Shown here piece after piece: positions 1 through 8,188 of a DNA stretch of 32,546 bases (position 1 is the stretch's first letter; each line of letters begins with the position of its first letter). Source of the DNA: JBELHR01 sp042091275 (GTDB taxonomy: Bacteria > Bacteroidota > Bacteroidia > Flavobacteriales > Flavobacteriaceae). Below the pieces are notes generated by a model. That model was not told where the DNA came from and made no database searches. It saw only the letters and a list, made by a program, of their open reading frames with translations. The stretch spans positions 1 through 32,546 of the forward strand of contig JBELHR010000020.1 in the NCBI GenBank assembly GCA_042091275.1. Direction: 5' to 3'. The position numbers were made by a program, and so were the translations under genes.

Positions 1-276
1 TACCGTGAATACTTGTTTTCCATAACTTACCTTGAATACGATCAAATGAACAATCCAATGCAAAATGGTTTGCCCGATGAATACAATAAATTATTTATTA
101 GTGGAAGCAACCATAACGTATTAAATGACCATAACGTAATATCTGAGATTATAGAACAACCAAGTGGAGAATCATTCATTGTCAATTACAGTTATCAATA
201 TAACGACGAATCGTATCCTATATCACGAATATCTTCAGGAGGAGATTATTCTAGATATACGTATATTGACTTATAG
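1..276 (+). CDS. C-terminal end of a hypothetical surface-type protein (5' truncated by window edge)
   Basis: The reading frame is open from the first base (YREYLFSITYLEYD...) to a TAG at 274-276, so 91 residues of the C-terminus are visible and the start lies outside the window. The visible part is rich in Tyr, Asn, Asp and Ser, with short stretches such as LEYDQMNNPMQNG and YSYQYNDESYPI. These resemble the C-terminal ends of secreted or lipoprotein-type hypotheticals of Bacteroidota, where a YxYDxxxNP motif repeats. No enzyme motif is visible. Any signal peptide would be in the missing part. That this is a real gene follows from the uninterrupted frame and family-like composition. Its function is unknown. 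Confidence 0.65.
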   Translation, partial: YREYLFSITYLEYDQMNNPMQNGLPDEYNKLFISGSNHNVLNDHNVISEIIEQPSGESFIVNYSYQYNDESYPISRISSGGDYSRYTYIDL

Positions 277-400
277 AACGTTTAGACAATAAGTTCAGTG
301 TCTATATTAGAAAAAGATCCATGCATTTTTATGTAGTATCATTCAAACAAACCCTCAAAGAACTTCATTTTAACGATTGCACTGTGCAAATCCTAGAAAA

Positions 401-436
401 CAAAAAAGCAACTACCTGATTTAAAGATAGTTGCTT
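401..436 (-). terminator. Rho-independent terminator of tRNA-Gln
   Basis: Inverted repeat: 406-414 (aagcaacta) pairs perfectly over 9 bp with 428-436 (tagttgctt). Read on the minus strand it is followed by TTTTGTTTT. It lies 11 nt past the 3' end of the minus-strand tRNA-Gln, so it should end that transcript. The rest of 277-400 shows no gene or clear structure. Confidence 0.8.
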
Positions 437-446
437 GTACATTTTG

Positions 447-517
447 TTGACCCACAAGGACTCGAACCTTGACTGACGGTACCAAAAACCGGAGTGCTAC
501 CATTACACCATGGGTCA
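447..517 (-). tRNA. tRNA-Gln (anticodon UUG)
   Basis: 71 nt on the minus strand. The acceptor stem TGACCCA pairs fully with TGGGTCA (complement of 448-454) and the discriminator is A. The D arm is GTGT-AATGGTAG-CAC and the T arm contains GGTTCGAGTCC. The anticodon stem-loop is CCGGT-TTTTGGT-ACCGT, giving anticodon TTG (Gln). Base 27-43 is a C/U mismatch, which leaves a 4-bp anticodon stem. CCA is only partly present in the DNA (A-CAA follows the stem) and is presumably added after transcription. Confidence 0.93.
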
Positions 518-616
518 GTTGCTCAATGCGGGTGCAAATTTAACACATTCTTATTTTCAAACAAGCTTTTTTTACTTTTTTTTTCGATTTAACAATTCTT
601 TAGAAACCCAGTCATA

Positions 617-644
617 TTGGATTAATTATAATAGCCTAGTTTTC
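617..644 (+). promoter_or_regulatory. Possible weak promoter for the DUF2723 gene
   Basis: TTG at 617-619 and TAGTTTTC at 637-644, spaced 17 nt, differ from the Bacteroidota consensus TTG/TAnnTTTG by one base in the -7 box. It is the best candidate in 518-682; nothing else stands out in that stretch. Confidence 0.3.
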
Positions 645-682
645 ACGATTTAATTATTAAATTCGCCTCAGAAAAATAAATT

Positions 683-3600
683 ATGACTTTGAAAAAATTT
701 CAATTCTGGAATAAAATAATCGGTTGGACCGTTTTTGCTATCGCACTTATAACTTATACGCTGACACTGGAACCAACTGTCAGTTATTGGGATTGTGGGG
801 AATACCTGGCGACTTCTGTAAAGTTGGAAGTTGGTCATCCTCCTGGAGCACCTCTCTTTCAAATGATGGGAGCTTTCTTTGCTATGTTTACAACAGAGGT
901 GGATCAAATTGCCTATGCCGTCAATTTTATGTCTGGTTTGGCAAGTGCTTTTACTATTTTATTTATGTTCTGGTCCATGACCATGCTATTGAAAAAAATA
1001 AGTCAATGGACTTTAGAATCTTCTCAAGCTCAAAGTATAGCAATATTGGGGGCATCTGCTGTCGGATCTCTAGCCTATACCTTTTCAGACAGTTTTTGGT
1101 TTAGTGCTGTGGAAGCTGAAGTATACGCCATGTCTTCGTTTTTGATGGCGGCTCTCTTTTGGCTGGGACTGAAATGGGAAGAGAACATGGATAAAATAGA
1201 TGGAAACAAATGGCTCTTATTAATTTCTTTGACTGTTGGACTCTCTTTTGGGGTTCACATTTTATCGCTACTAGTTATACCGGCTATTGTCTTTTTATAC
1301 CTATATAAGCATTACGATTTGAGCTCACCGAGAAACTTTATTATTGCCAACGGAGTTGCCATAGCGATATTGGCTTTAATTTTTAAAGTTCTGTTCCCTT
1401 TTACACTGAAGTTTTTCTCTGTTTCTGAATTATTTTTTGTCAATACCATAGGACTGCCTTTTAACTCTGGATCAATTATTGCCATGCTAGTTATTGTAGC
1501 TCTTTTCTGGTTTGGTCTTAAAAAAACTCGAGAAAAAAACCTTCCAAAAGCCAACACAGCAATTCTGGCTACCTTATTTATCGTGATTGGATTTTCCTCT
1601 TGGATGATGCTACCAATTCGTTCTAATGCGGATACCACGATTAACGAGAACAACCCATCGAGTGCAAGAGAACTTTTAGCATATTACAATCGCGAACAAT
1701 ACGGAGATGCTAATGTTTTCTATGACACCTATTACTCGGTTGCATACGACCGCAAGCAAGACGTCAAAAACCCGTATCGAGACGACAAACCAAAGTATGA
1801 AAAAGACGAAAAGCTCGGGAAATATGTAATTGTAAATGATTACGAACAATCCATTCCAAATTACAGCGACACCCACAAAGGATTTATTCCTCGTATGGTC
1901 AACCCTTCCAATTCGGACAACTATAAATCCATTGCCGGTATACCCGCTAATTCCTCCAGAAGACCGACCATGGGAGAAAACTTGTACTTTATGATCGACT
2001 ATCAATTTGGATATATGTACCTGCGATATTTGATGTGGAATTTTGTGGGTAAACAAAATGACATCCAAGGAAACCTAGACATCTTCAATGGAAATTGGCT
2101 GAGTGGAATTACTTTTATTGACGAAATGTTTTTAGGACCTCAAGATCAATTACCGAGTGAGTTTAAAGAAAATAAGGGTAGAAATACCTATTATTTCTTA
2201 CCGCTTATCTTCGGTTTGATTGGAATCTTTTGGCATGTCAAAAAAGACCCAAAGAGTTTTTGGGTTTTGTTCCTGTTTTTTGCTTTTACAGGCCTAGCGA
2301 TTATTTTCTATACCAACCCGAGACCATTTGAACCTCGCGAAAGAGATTACGCCGTTGTAGGTTCATTCTATATTTTTGCAATATGGATTGGGTTTGGAGC
2401 TTTTGCAATCTTTGAAAAATTAAAACAAAAGTTCGCTGCAAAATCAGTAGCCATTGCAGTGACTACCTTATCCCTTTTGCTCGTGCCGACACTTATGGCT
2501 TCGGAAAACTGGGATGACCACGATAGATCGAATCGATATTCTGCTCACTTGAACGCTCAAGCATATTTGGATTCCTGTCTACCCAATTCTATTATGTTTA
2601 CCATAGGAGATAACGACACCTTCCCTCTATGGTATATGCAGGAAGTAGAAGATTACAGAACAGACTTGAAGCTTATAAATACTTCCTTACTGAATACAGA
2701 CTGGTATATCGATCAACAAAAACGAAAGACTTACGATGCGGAAGCCATTCCTTCCCAATTGAAACACGACCAATACAAATACGGAACATTAGATGCGGCT
2801 TACTATGTGGAGTTTGCCCAACTAAAAGATTCTGTTATGAGTATAAAAGATTTTATGCGTTGGATATCTAGCGACTCTGATATTACTTATGCCCAAGCCG
2901 ACGAAAAGGGCACACAGGTCAAAATTTATCCTAGTAGTAAAATTAGAATTCCTGTAAATAAAGAAAATGTTTTAGCTAGTGGAATTGTAAAACCAGAGGA
3001 TGCCGATTTAATCCTTCCTTATATAGATATCGAAATTCAAGGTTCTGCTATCGGTAAGAACCGAATTTTAATGTTGGATATAATTGCCAACAACGATTGG
3101 AAAAGGCCTATTTATTTCACCGGTGGAGCGAGCGCGGCGGAAGAATATATCTGGATGAAGGATTACCTGCAATTAGATGGATTGTCTTACCGCTTGGTGC
3201 CAATCAAAACTCCTGTTCCTCAAAATTTATTTGATTTGGGTCGAATTGATTCGCAACACATGAAGGAAATCGTAATGGATTGGGAGTGGGACAAATACGA
3301 CCACACCAATATGTATATCGATTCAGAAACTCGAAAAAACTCTATCTCCTTTAGAAATAATTTAATGAGATTAAGCGAGCAGTTCATGCGCGAAGGAGAC
3401 AGTATTCAAGCTATAGAAACGCTAGACTTTTCATTGGAGCAAATGCCAATTAAAAAGTTCGGTCACTACGGAATTTCTTTGGGTTACCCGCAATACTATT
3501 ACCTCTTAAATTCCCGAGAAAAAGCGAGAGAAACTGCCGAGACTCTAATCGAAATCTTTCAAGAGAGATTGAATTACTACAGTCTTTTTGATGAATCCTA

Positions 3601-3757
3601 TCTACCTGTAATCTTTTCGGACATCGAAAACAATCTAAACATGTATCGCAGCGTTATGTCTGATATTGTAAGGTTTGATACCGAAGAATACGCCAATCAA
3701 AAACAGGCTGAATTCATCGAGCACATCGAGCTTTTTGAAAGTTTGTTAGCGGAATAA
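683..3757 (+). CDS. DUF2723 (TMEM260-like) membrane glycosyltransferase
   Basis: 1024 residues, the usual length for the Bacteroidota DUF2723 family (PF11028, also labelled glycosyltransferase family 117). A first membrane helix (about 13-30) is followed by the family signature EPTVSYWDCGEYLATSVKLE and GHPPGAPLFQM (about 30-60), whose acidic residues lie in the first external loop as in GT-C enzymes. Further hydrophobic segments run to about residue 610, then a soluble C-terminal part with alpha-helical, TPR-like character. The animal member TMEM260 is a protein O-mannosyltransferase, so transfer of a lipid-linked sugar to protein or glycan on the outer face of the inner membrane is plausible; the bacterial substrate is not visible. 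The polysaccharide deacetylase gene follows after 2 nt, which argues for one operon and an envelope-glycan role. Confidence 0.93.
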   Translation: MTLKKFQFWNKIIGWTVFAIALITYTLTLEPTVSYWDCGEYLATSVKLEVGHPPGAPLFQMMGAFFAMFTTEVDQIAYAVNFMSGLASAFTILFMFWSMTMLLKKISQWTLESSQAQSIAILGASAVGSLAYTFSDSFWFSAVEAEVYAMSSFLMAALFWLGLKWEENMDKIDGNKWLLLISLTVGLSFGVHILSLLVIPAIVFLYLYKHYDLSSPRNFIIANGVAIAILALIFKVLFPFTLKFFSVSELFFVNTIGLPFNSGSIIAMLVIVALFWFGLKKTREKNLPKANTAILATLFIVIGFSSWMMLPIRSNADTTINENNPSSARELLAYYNREQYGDANVFYDTYYSVAYDRKQDVKNPYRDDKPKYEKDEKLGKYVIVNDYEQSIPNYSDTHKGFIPRMVNPSNSDNYKSIAGIPANSSRRPTMGENLYFMIDYQFGYMYLRYLMWNFVGKQNDIQGNLDIFNGNWLSGITFIDEMFLGPQDQLPSEFKENKGRNTYYFLPLIFGLIGIFWHVKKDPKSFWVLFLFFAFTGLAIIFYTNPRPFEPRERDYAVVGSFYIFAIWIGFGAFAIFEKLKQKFAAKSVAIAVTTLSLLLVPTLMASENWDDHDRSNRYSAHLNAQAYLDSCLPNSIMFTIGDNDTFPLWYMQEVEDYRTDLKLINTSLLNTDWYIDQQKRKTYDAEAIPSQLKHDQYKYGTLDAAYYVEFAQLKDSVMSIKDFMRWISSDSDITYAQADEKGTQVKIYPSSKIRIPVNKENVLASGIVKPEDADLILPYIDIEIQGSAIGKNRILMLDIIANNDWKRPIYFTGGASAAEEYIWMKDYLQLDGLSYRLVPIKTPVPQNLFDLGRIDSQHMKEIVMDWEWDKYDHTNMYIDSETRKNSISFRNNLMRLSEQFMREGDSIQAIETLDFSLEQMPIKKFGHYGISLGYPQYYYLLNSREKARETAETLIEIFQERLNYYSLFDESYLPVIFSDIENNLNMYRSVMSDIVRFDTEEYANQKQAEFIEHIELFESLLAE

Positions 3758-3759
3758 TT

Positions 3760-4386
3760 GTGGGATTTTACACGAATTATGCTCCGAAGCTGATAAAATT
3801 GCTTTATCCCGAATTGATTTGGGATAAAGCTCCAGGAGATAAAAGAGCATTTTTAAGTTTTGATGACGGCCCTACTCCAGAGGTAACGACTTGGGTTCTA
3901 GACGAACTCGACAAACATCAAATCAAGGCTACTTTTTTCTGTATTGGTAAAAATATAGTAGAAAACCCTTGCCTCTTTCAGGACATACTCGACAGGGGGC
4001 ATCGCGTAGGGAACCACACCCATAATCACTTGAACGGTTGGCGATATAATTCTAAAGCTTATCTTGAAAACAGCCTTAAAGCTGCTGATTATATCCCTGA
4101 AAATCAGGGGAAATTATTTAGGCCACCTTATGGAAGAATAACAAAAAGTCAAATACGTAAATTGAATAGTTTGGACTATGAGATTGTCATGTGGTCCATA
4201 TTAAGTGGGGATTGGGACAAAAAGACTAGTCCTGAGCAATGCGTGCAAAATTGTGTCAAAAATCTAGATAAAGGAAATATCTTCGTTTTTCACGACAGTA
4301 TAAAGGCAGAAAAAAATCTAAAGGGTTCTCTCGAGAAAGTGATCTTACACCTCAAGGAAAAAGGATATACTTTCGACCTGCTCTAG
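3760..4386 (+). CDS. Polysaccharide deacetylase (NodB homology domain, carbohydrate esterase 4 type)
   Basis: 208 residues, starting at GTG 3760 two nt after the upstream stop; no in-frame ATG is nearby and the family core begins soon after. All NodB motifs are present: motif 1 SFDDGPTPEVT (metal and catalytic Asp), motif 2 GNHTHNH (metal His pair), motif 3 RPPYGR, motif 4 WSILSGDWD and motif 5 FVFHDS. Such enzymes remove N- or O-acetyl groups from glycans with a divalent metal. No signal peptide or membrane helix is seen, so it may act in the cytoplasm or be exported in an atypical way. The stop codon TAG shares a CTAG palindrome with the stop of the convergent thioredoxin-like gene. Substrate is unknown; coupling to the upstream membrane glycosyltransferase is inferred from the operon. 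Confidence 0.93.
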   Translation: MGFYTNYAPKLIKLLYPELIWDKAPGDKRAFLSFDDGPTPEVTTWVLDELDKHQIKATFFCIGKNIVENPCLFQDILDRGHRVGNHTHNHLNGWRYNSKAYLENSLKAADYIPENQGKLFRPPYGRITKSQIRKLNSLDYEIVMWSILSGDWDKKTSPEQCVQNCVKNLDKGNIFVFHDSIKAEKNLKGSLEKVILHLKEKGYTFDLL

Positions 4387-4676
4387 AAATATTGTTCTAC
4401 AGTAGAAATCAGCGTATTTGCCTCAATCTCACCTGTTTTTCTCCATTTCATCTCCCCTTGTTTATATATCATAAACGTCGGATAGGCTTTTACTTTTAAG
4501 GCACTTGCCAAATCTTTATTTTTCTCGACATCAATCTTTACTACCTTGGCCTTGTCACCAAGTGCAGCTGCAACATCACGTAGTACTTCTTCCCCTTCTT
4601 GTTCTTGATCAAATTCAACATAAAAGTCAATCAAAACAGGTTTAGCCTCTCCTACGATTTCTCCAAACTTTGCCAT
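4383..4676 (-). CDS. Thioredoxin-fold protein lacking all cysteines
   Basis: 97 residues with a recognisable thioredoxin fold: strand VLIDFY (about 14-19), helix LRDVAAALGDKAKVVKIDVEKN (about 32-53), then the conserved KAYPTFMIYKQGE containing the cis-Pro (YPT). Where thioredoxins carry WCGPC, this protein reads EFDQEQEGEE, and it has no Cys anywhere. It therefore cannot do disulfide exchange; a binding or scaffold role is inferred. Start is ATG at 4674-4676, close to the family N-terminus. It ends on the CTAG palindrome shared with the deacetylase and is divergent from polA (138 nt to the polA start). The upstream region has a TATATTG box but no clear promoter. Confidence 0.88.
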   Translation of the reverse strand: MAKFGEIVGEAKPVLIDFYVEFDQEQEGEEVLRDVAAALGDKAKVVKIDVEKNKDLASALKVKAYPTFMIYKQGEMKWRKTGEIEANTLISTVEQYF

Positions 4677-4813
4677 CTTATGCTATTTTTAGTCCCGCAA
4701 TATACTGTATTTATGTTATTTATGAAAAAATAGAGTTTTGTGAAGATGAAATCTTGCAAACTTAACCTTGTGTTAGTCATAATATGTACATTTACTCGAA
4801 ATACATTTTATTT

Positions 4814-7606
4814 ATGGCTCGTCAAAAACTTTTTCTTTTAGACGCTTTTGCGTTGATCTTTCGCGGCTACTACGCATTTATTAAAAATCCGAGAATCAAT
4901 TCAAAAGGAATGGATACCTCCGCAGTTTTAGGATTTACAAATTCACTGTTTGAAGTTATCCGAAAAGAAAAACCAGATTTACTTGCGGTTGCATTCGACA
5001 AAGGAGGCTCGCAGATTAGAACTGAGGCTTTCCCAGAGTACAAAGCAAATCGCCAAGAAACTCCTGAGGCAATAAAAATAGCGGTTCCTTATATCCAGGA
5101 CCTGTTGAGAGCGATGAATATTCCAATTGTCGAAGTGGCTGGTTTTGAAGCAGACGACTTGATTGGTACACTGGCTAAAAAAGCGGAAAAAGCAGGTTTT
5201 GACACTTATATGGTGACACCAGATAAGGATTTTGCCCAATTGGTCTCCGAGCATATTTTCATGTATCGTCCAGCTAGAATGGGTAATGGTATAGAGATTT
5301 GGGGAGTCGATCAAGTAAAAGAGAAATTCCAAATTGAAGATCCCCTTCAGGTAATTGATTATCTGGGAATGATGGGGGATGCTGTAGATAATATCCCGGG
5401 ACTTCCCGGTGTTGGAGATAAAACTGCCAAAAAATTTCTCCAAGCCTACGGATCTATGGAAGGCCTTTTTGAACACAGTCACGAGCTCAAAGGGAAGATG
5501 AGGGAAAAGGTAGAGGCCAACCAGGAACTCGGACTTCTCTCCAAGGAGTTAGCGACCATAATTTTGGACTGCCCAGTTGATTTTGATGCAGAGTCGTTTA
5601 AAATGAGTAAACCAAATCACGAAGCGACAGCAGAGATATTTTCAGAATTAGAGTTTAGAAGACTCGCGGATCGCGTCAAGCAGTTATTCCCAGATGATTC
5701 AGGTGATAAAGCAACAGGTGAGCAAGCGCCAACAGCGGCGAGTACCCATTCGGCAGATCCTCAATTAGATCTATTCTCTGCCGGTAGTGGAGATATTACA
5801 TCGGCTCCAAAGAAAGTAGAGCGATCGGCTGTATATCAGATCATCGACAGTGAATTTGCTCTAAACCTCCTTCTCAAAACACTTAAGGGACAAAATGAAT
5901 TTAGTTTTTATCTCTTAGTTAGCGAAGGAGCAATAATGGACGCTTCTCCAATAGGAATATCCATTAGCATAAATTCTGGAGCCTCCTATTATATTCCATT
6001 AGTAGGAAATCACAAGACCTTTTTAAGTCTTTTAAAGCCTCTTTTAGAAGATCAAGGCATTGGTAAAATAGGACATGGAATCAAGGAACAATACAAATTA
6101 CTCTCCAACCATGGAATAGCTCTAAATGGACCTCTGTTCGATACATTAATCGCTCACTATTTGATAAATCCTGATTTACGACACGATTTGAGCTTACTAG
6201 GTCAAACCTATCTAAACATGGACCTAACCGATATTACAGAACTTGTAGGTAAAGGTAAAAACAAAGAAACCCTAGAGAATATAAGTTTGGAAAAGCTGAG
6301 CAATTACGCCGGAGAACGCAGTGATTTGATTCAGCAATTGTCTCATCCCTTTAAAAAGGAGTTAAATCGAGATGACTTAGCTAAACTATTTTACGATATT
6401 GAAATGCCTTTGATGAAGGTTTTAGGAGATATGGAACTCGAAGGAATTTCTGTGGATGTCCCTTATCTTCAAGAGCTCGCAGGAGAACTTAATACAGATA
6501 TTCAAAAACTAGAAGAAGAGATCTATCAAGCTGCAGGTGAATCTTTCAATATTGCATCACCCAAGCAATTGGGGATTGTACTTTTTGAGACCCTCAAACT
6601 TGTAGATAAACCAAAAAAAACAAAAACAGGTCAATACGCTACTTCAGAGGACATTCTGCGCTCCTTGGAGGAGGAACACGAAATAATCTCCAAGATATTA
6701 TCCTACAGAGGTCTTGTAAAGCTTAAAAACACCTATGTAGACGCTTTGCCGGAAGAGGTAAATAGTAAAACAAATCGAATTCATACCACCTACGAACAAG
6801 CTGTAGCTTCCACAGGTCGTCTGAGCTCTACAAAACCAAATCTCCAAAATATTCCAATTCGAACAGAACGCGGAAAATTAGTCCGAAAAGCTTTTGTTGC
6901 CGGTAGTGAGGACTACGAGCTAATGGCAGCAGATTACTCGCAAATTGAACTGAGACTAATAGCCGCGATGAGTGGCGATCAAAATATGATTGACGCCTTT
7001 CTCAAAGGAGAAGATATTCATAAATCTACAGCGGCAAAAGTATTTGAAACTGCCTTGGAGGAGGTAACAAGAGAACAACGAAGCCAAGCGAAAACGGTTA
7101 ATTTTGGAATTATCTATGGGGTTTCGGCACATGGACTCAGTCAACAAACCAACCTGAGTCGCAAAGAATCTAAAGCTCTAATCGATGCCTATTACCTGAG
7201 TTACCCCAGTCTAAAGAGCTATATGGACAAACAAGTCAACCTGGCGAGAGATCAAGGATATGTAGAGACTTTATTACACAGAAGACGTTATTTGAAAAAC
7301 ATTAACTCTCGAAATGCCATTGTGCGCAGTGCAGATGAGCGCAACGCCATCAACGCTCCTATTCAAGGTTCGGCTGCAGACATCATCAAAATTGCCATGA
7401 TCAAAATACACGAATTTCTAAAGGAAGGTAACTACAAAACCAAAATGCTTTTGCAGGTGCATGATGAACTCGTTTTTGACTTGTACAAAGAGGAGGCAAA
7501 TCTTCTAGAACCCAAGTTAAAATCCTTTATGGAAGAAGCCTTTAAACTCTCTATTCCACTGGCTGTTGACATGGACAAGGGAAGAAATTGGCTAGATGCT
7601 CATTAA
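4814..7606 (+). CDS. polA: DNA polymerase I, 5' nuclease and polymerase active, proofreading domain degenerate
   Basis: 930 residues from ATG 4814 (MARQKLFLLDAFALIFRGYY, the family N-terminus); an ATG ten codons upstream is rejected for that reason. The 5'-3' nuclease domain (about 1-290) keeps GFEADDLIGTLAKKA, TPDKDFAQL and GDAVDNIPGLPGVGDKTA. The polymerase domain (about 530-930) keeps motif A DYSQIELR (Asp707), motif B with NFGIIYG, and motif C VHDELVF (Asp884). Between them, the 3'-5' exonuclease domain has lost every metal ligand by alignment with E. coli Pol I: D355 and E357 become Tyr366 and Leu368 (FSFYLLV for FAFDTET), D424 becomes Gln426, D501 becomes Arg502. It should fill gaps and remove primers without proofreading. 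No thumb insertion is evident from length. Confidence 0.97.
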   Translation: MARQKLFLLDAFALIFRGYYAFIKNPRINSKGMDTSAVLGFTNSLFEVIRKEKPDLLAVAFDKGGSQIRTEAFPEYKANRQETPEAIKIAVPYIQDLLRAMNIPIVEVAGFEADDLIGTLAKKAEKAGFDTYMVTPDKDFAQLVSEHIFMYRPARMGNGIEIWGVDQVKEKFQIEDPLQVIDYLGMMGDAVDNIPGLPGVGDKTAKKFLQAYGSMEGLFEHSHELKGKMREKVEANQELGLLSKELATIILDCPVDFDAESFKMSKPNHEATAEIFSELEFRRLADRVKQLFPDDSGDKATGEQAPTAASTHSADPQLDLFSAGSGDITSAPKKVERSAVYQIIDSEFALNLLLKTLKGQNEFSFYLLVSEGAIMDASPIGISISINSGASYYIPLVGNHKTFLSLLKPLLEDQGIGKIGHGIKEQYKLLSNHGIALNGPLFDTLIAHYLINPDLRHDLSLLGQTYLNMDLTDITELVGKGKNKETLENISLEKLSNYAGERSDLIQQLSHPFKKELNRDDLAKLFYDIEMPLMKVLGDMELEGISVDVPYLQELAGELNTDIQKLEEEIYQAAGESFNIASPKQLGIVLFETLKLVDKPKKTKTGQYATSEDILRSLEEEHEIISKILSYRGLVKLKNTYVDALPEEVNSKTNRIHTTYEQAVASTGRLSSTKPNLQNIPIRTERGKLVRKAFVAGSEDYELMAADYSQIELRLIAAMSGDQNMIDAFLKGEDIHKSTAAKVFETALEEVTREQRSQAKTVNFGIIYGVSAHGLSQQTNLSRKESKALIDAYYLSYPSLKSYMDKQVNLARDQGYVETLLHRRRYLKNINSRNAIVRSADERNAINAPIQGSAADIIKIAMIKIHEFLKEGNYKTKMLLQVHDELVFDLYKEEANLLEPKLKSFMEEAFKLSIPLAVDMDKGRNWLDAH

Positions 7607-7642
7607 GAAAAGATTAGGCCCTAAAAAAAAGGAGATTGGCTA

Positions 7643-7673
7643 TTGGTCAAGACAAGAATTAATTCTATCTTTG
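7643..7673 (+). promoter_or_regulatory. Promoter of the rplM-rpsI(-rpsB-tsf) operon
   Basis: TTG at 7643-7645 and TATCTTTG at 7666-7673 (spacing 20 nt) match the Bacteroidota housekeeping sigma consensus TTG/TAnnTTTG exactly. Transcription should start near 7680, giving a leader of about 50 nt before rplM. Confidence 0.8.
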
Positions 7674-7678
7674 CAGAC

Positions 7679-7693
7679 CCTTAGAAACTAAGG
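7679..7693 (+). promoter_or_regulatory. Hairpin at the predicted 5' end of the rplM transcript
   Basis: CCTTAG (7679-7684), loop AAA, CTAAGG (7688-7693): a perfect 6-bp stem placed at the predicted transcription start. It could protect the 5' end or be part of an L13 autoregulatory leader; the sequence alone does not decide. Confidence 0.4.
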
Positions 7694-7730
7694 AATTAAT
7701 TATTGTTTAATTTACAAAAGCTAATCGTGT

Positions 7731-8186
7731 ATGAACACATTAAGTTACAAAACAGTATCGGCAAACAAAAACACTGTAAACAAAGAGTGGTTGGTTGTGG
7801 ATGCGGACGGACAAAACTTGGGTCGTCTTGCTTCTAAAGTAGCAAAACTACTTAGAGGAAAGCACAAACCAAACTTCACAGCACACGTTGATTGTGGAGA
7901 TAACATTATTGTTATAAACGCAGAAAAAATTAACCTTACAGGTAAAAAGTGGACGGACAAGAGTTATATCCGTCACACAGGATATCCAGGAGGACAAAGA
8001 TCGTTAACTGCAACTGAAGTATTCGAAAAAGATCCAACTCGTTTGATCTCTAAATCTGTCAAAGGGATGCTACCTAAAAATAAATTAGGTGCTGCTATTT
8101 TGAGAAATTTATACGTTTACGAAGGAACTGAGCACAAACAAGAAGCTCAAAAGCCAACAAGTATTAACCTTAACGACCTTAAATAA
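7731..8186 (+). CDS. rplM: 50S ribosomal protein L13 (uL13)
   Basis: 151 residues, the typical length for Bacteroidota L13. It contains WLVVDADGQNLGRLASKVAK near the N-terminus, GKHKPNFTAHVDCGD, KSYIRHTGYPGG and VKGMLPKNKLG, all L13 signatures. It assembles early into the large subunit by binding 23S rRNA. The start ATG lies about 50 nt after the predicted transcription start, and the leader has no Shine-Dalgarno site, as is usual in this phylum. rpsI follows 2 nt after the stop, so the two are translated from one message, as in most bacteria. Confidence 0.98.
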   Translation: MNTLSYKTVSANKNTVNKEWLVVDADGQNLGRLASKVAKLLRGKHKPNFTAHVDCGDNIIVINAEKINLTGKKWTDKSYIRHTGYPGGQRSLTATEVFEKDPTRLISKSVKGMLPKNKLGAAILRNLYVYEGTEHKQEAQKPTSINLNDLK

Positions 8187-8188
8187 TC

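Noticed and set aside
668..907. Open frame on the minus strand at the start of the DUF2723 gene
   Set aside because: It lies fully antisense to a well-supported gene and has no family-like features.
1676..2068. 130-codon minus-strand frame inside the DUF2723 gene
   Set aside because: Antisense shadow; hydrophobic only because the opposite strand is.
4784..4813. Ten extra N-terminal codons for polA
   Set aside because: MYIYSKYILF has no family counterpart; MARQKLFLLDAFALIF at 4814 does.
4979..5482. 167-codon minus-strand frame inside polA
   Set aside because: Antisense shadow of the conserved 5' nuclease domain; Cys/Phe/His-rich nonsense composition.
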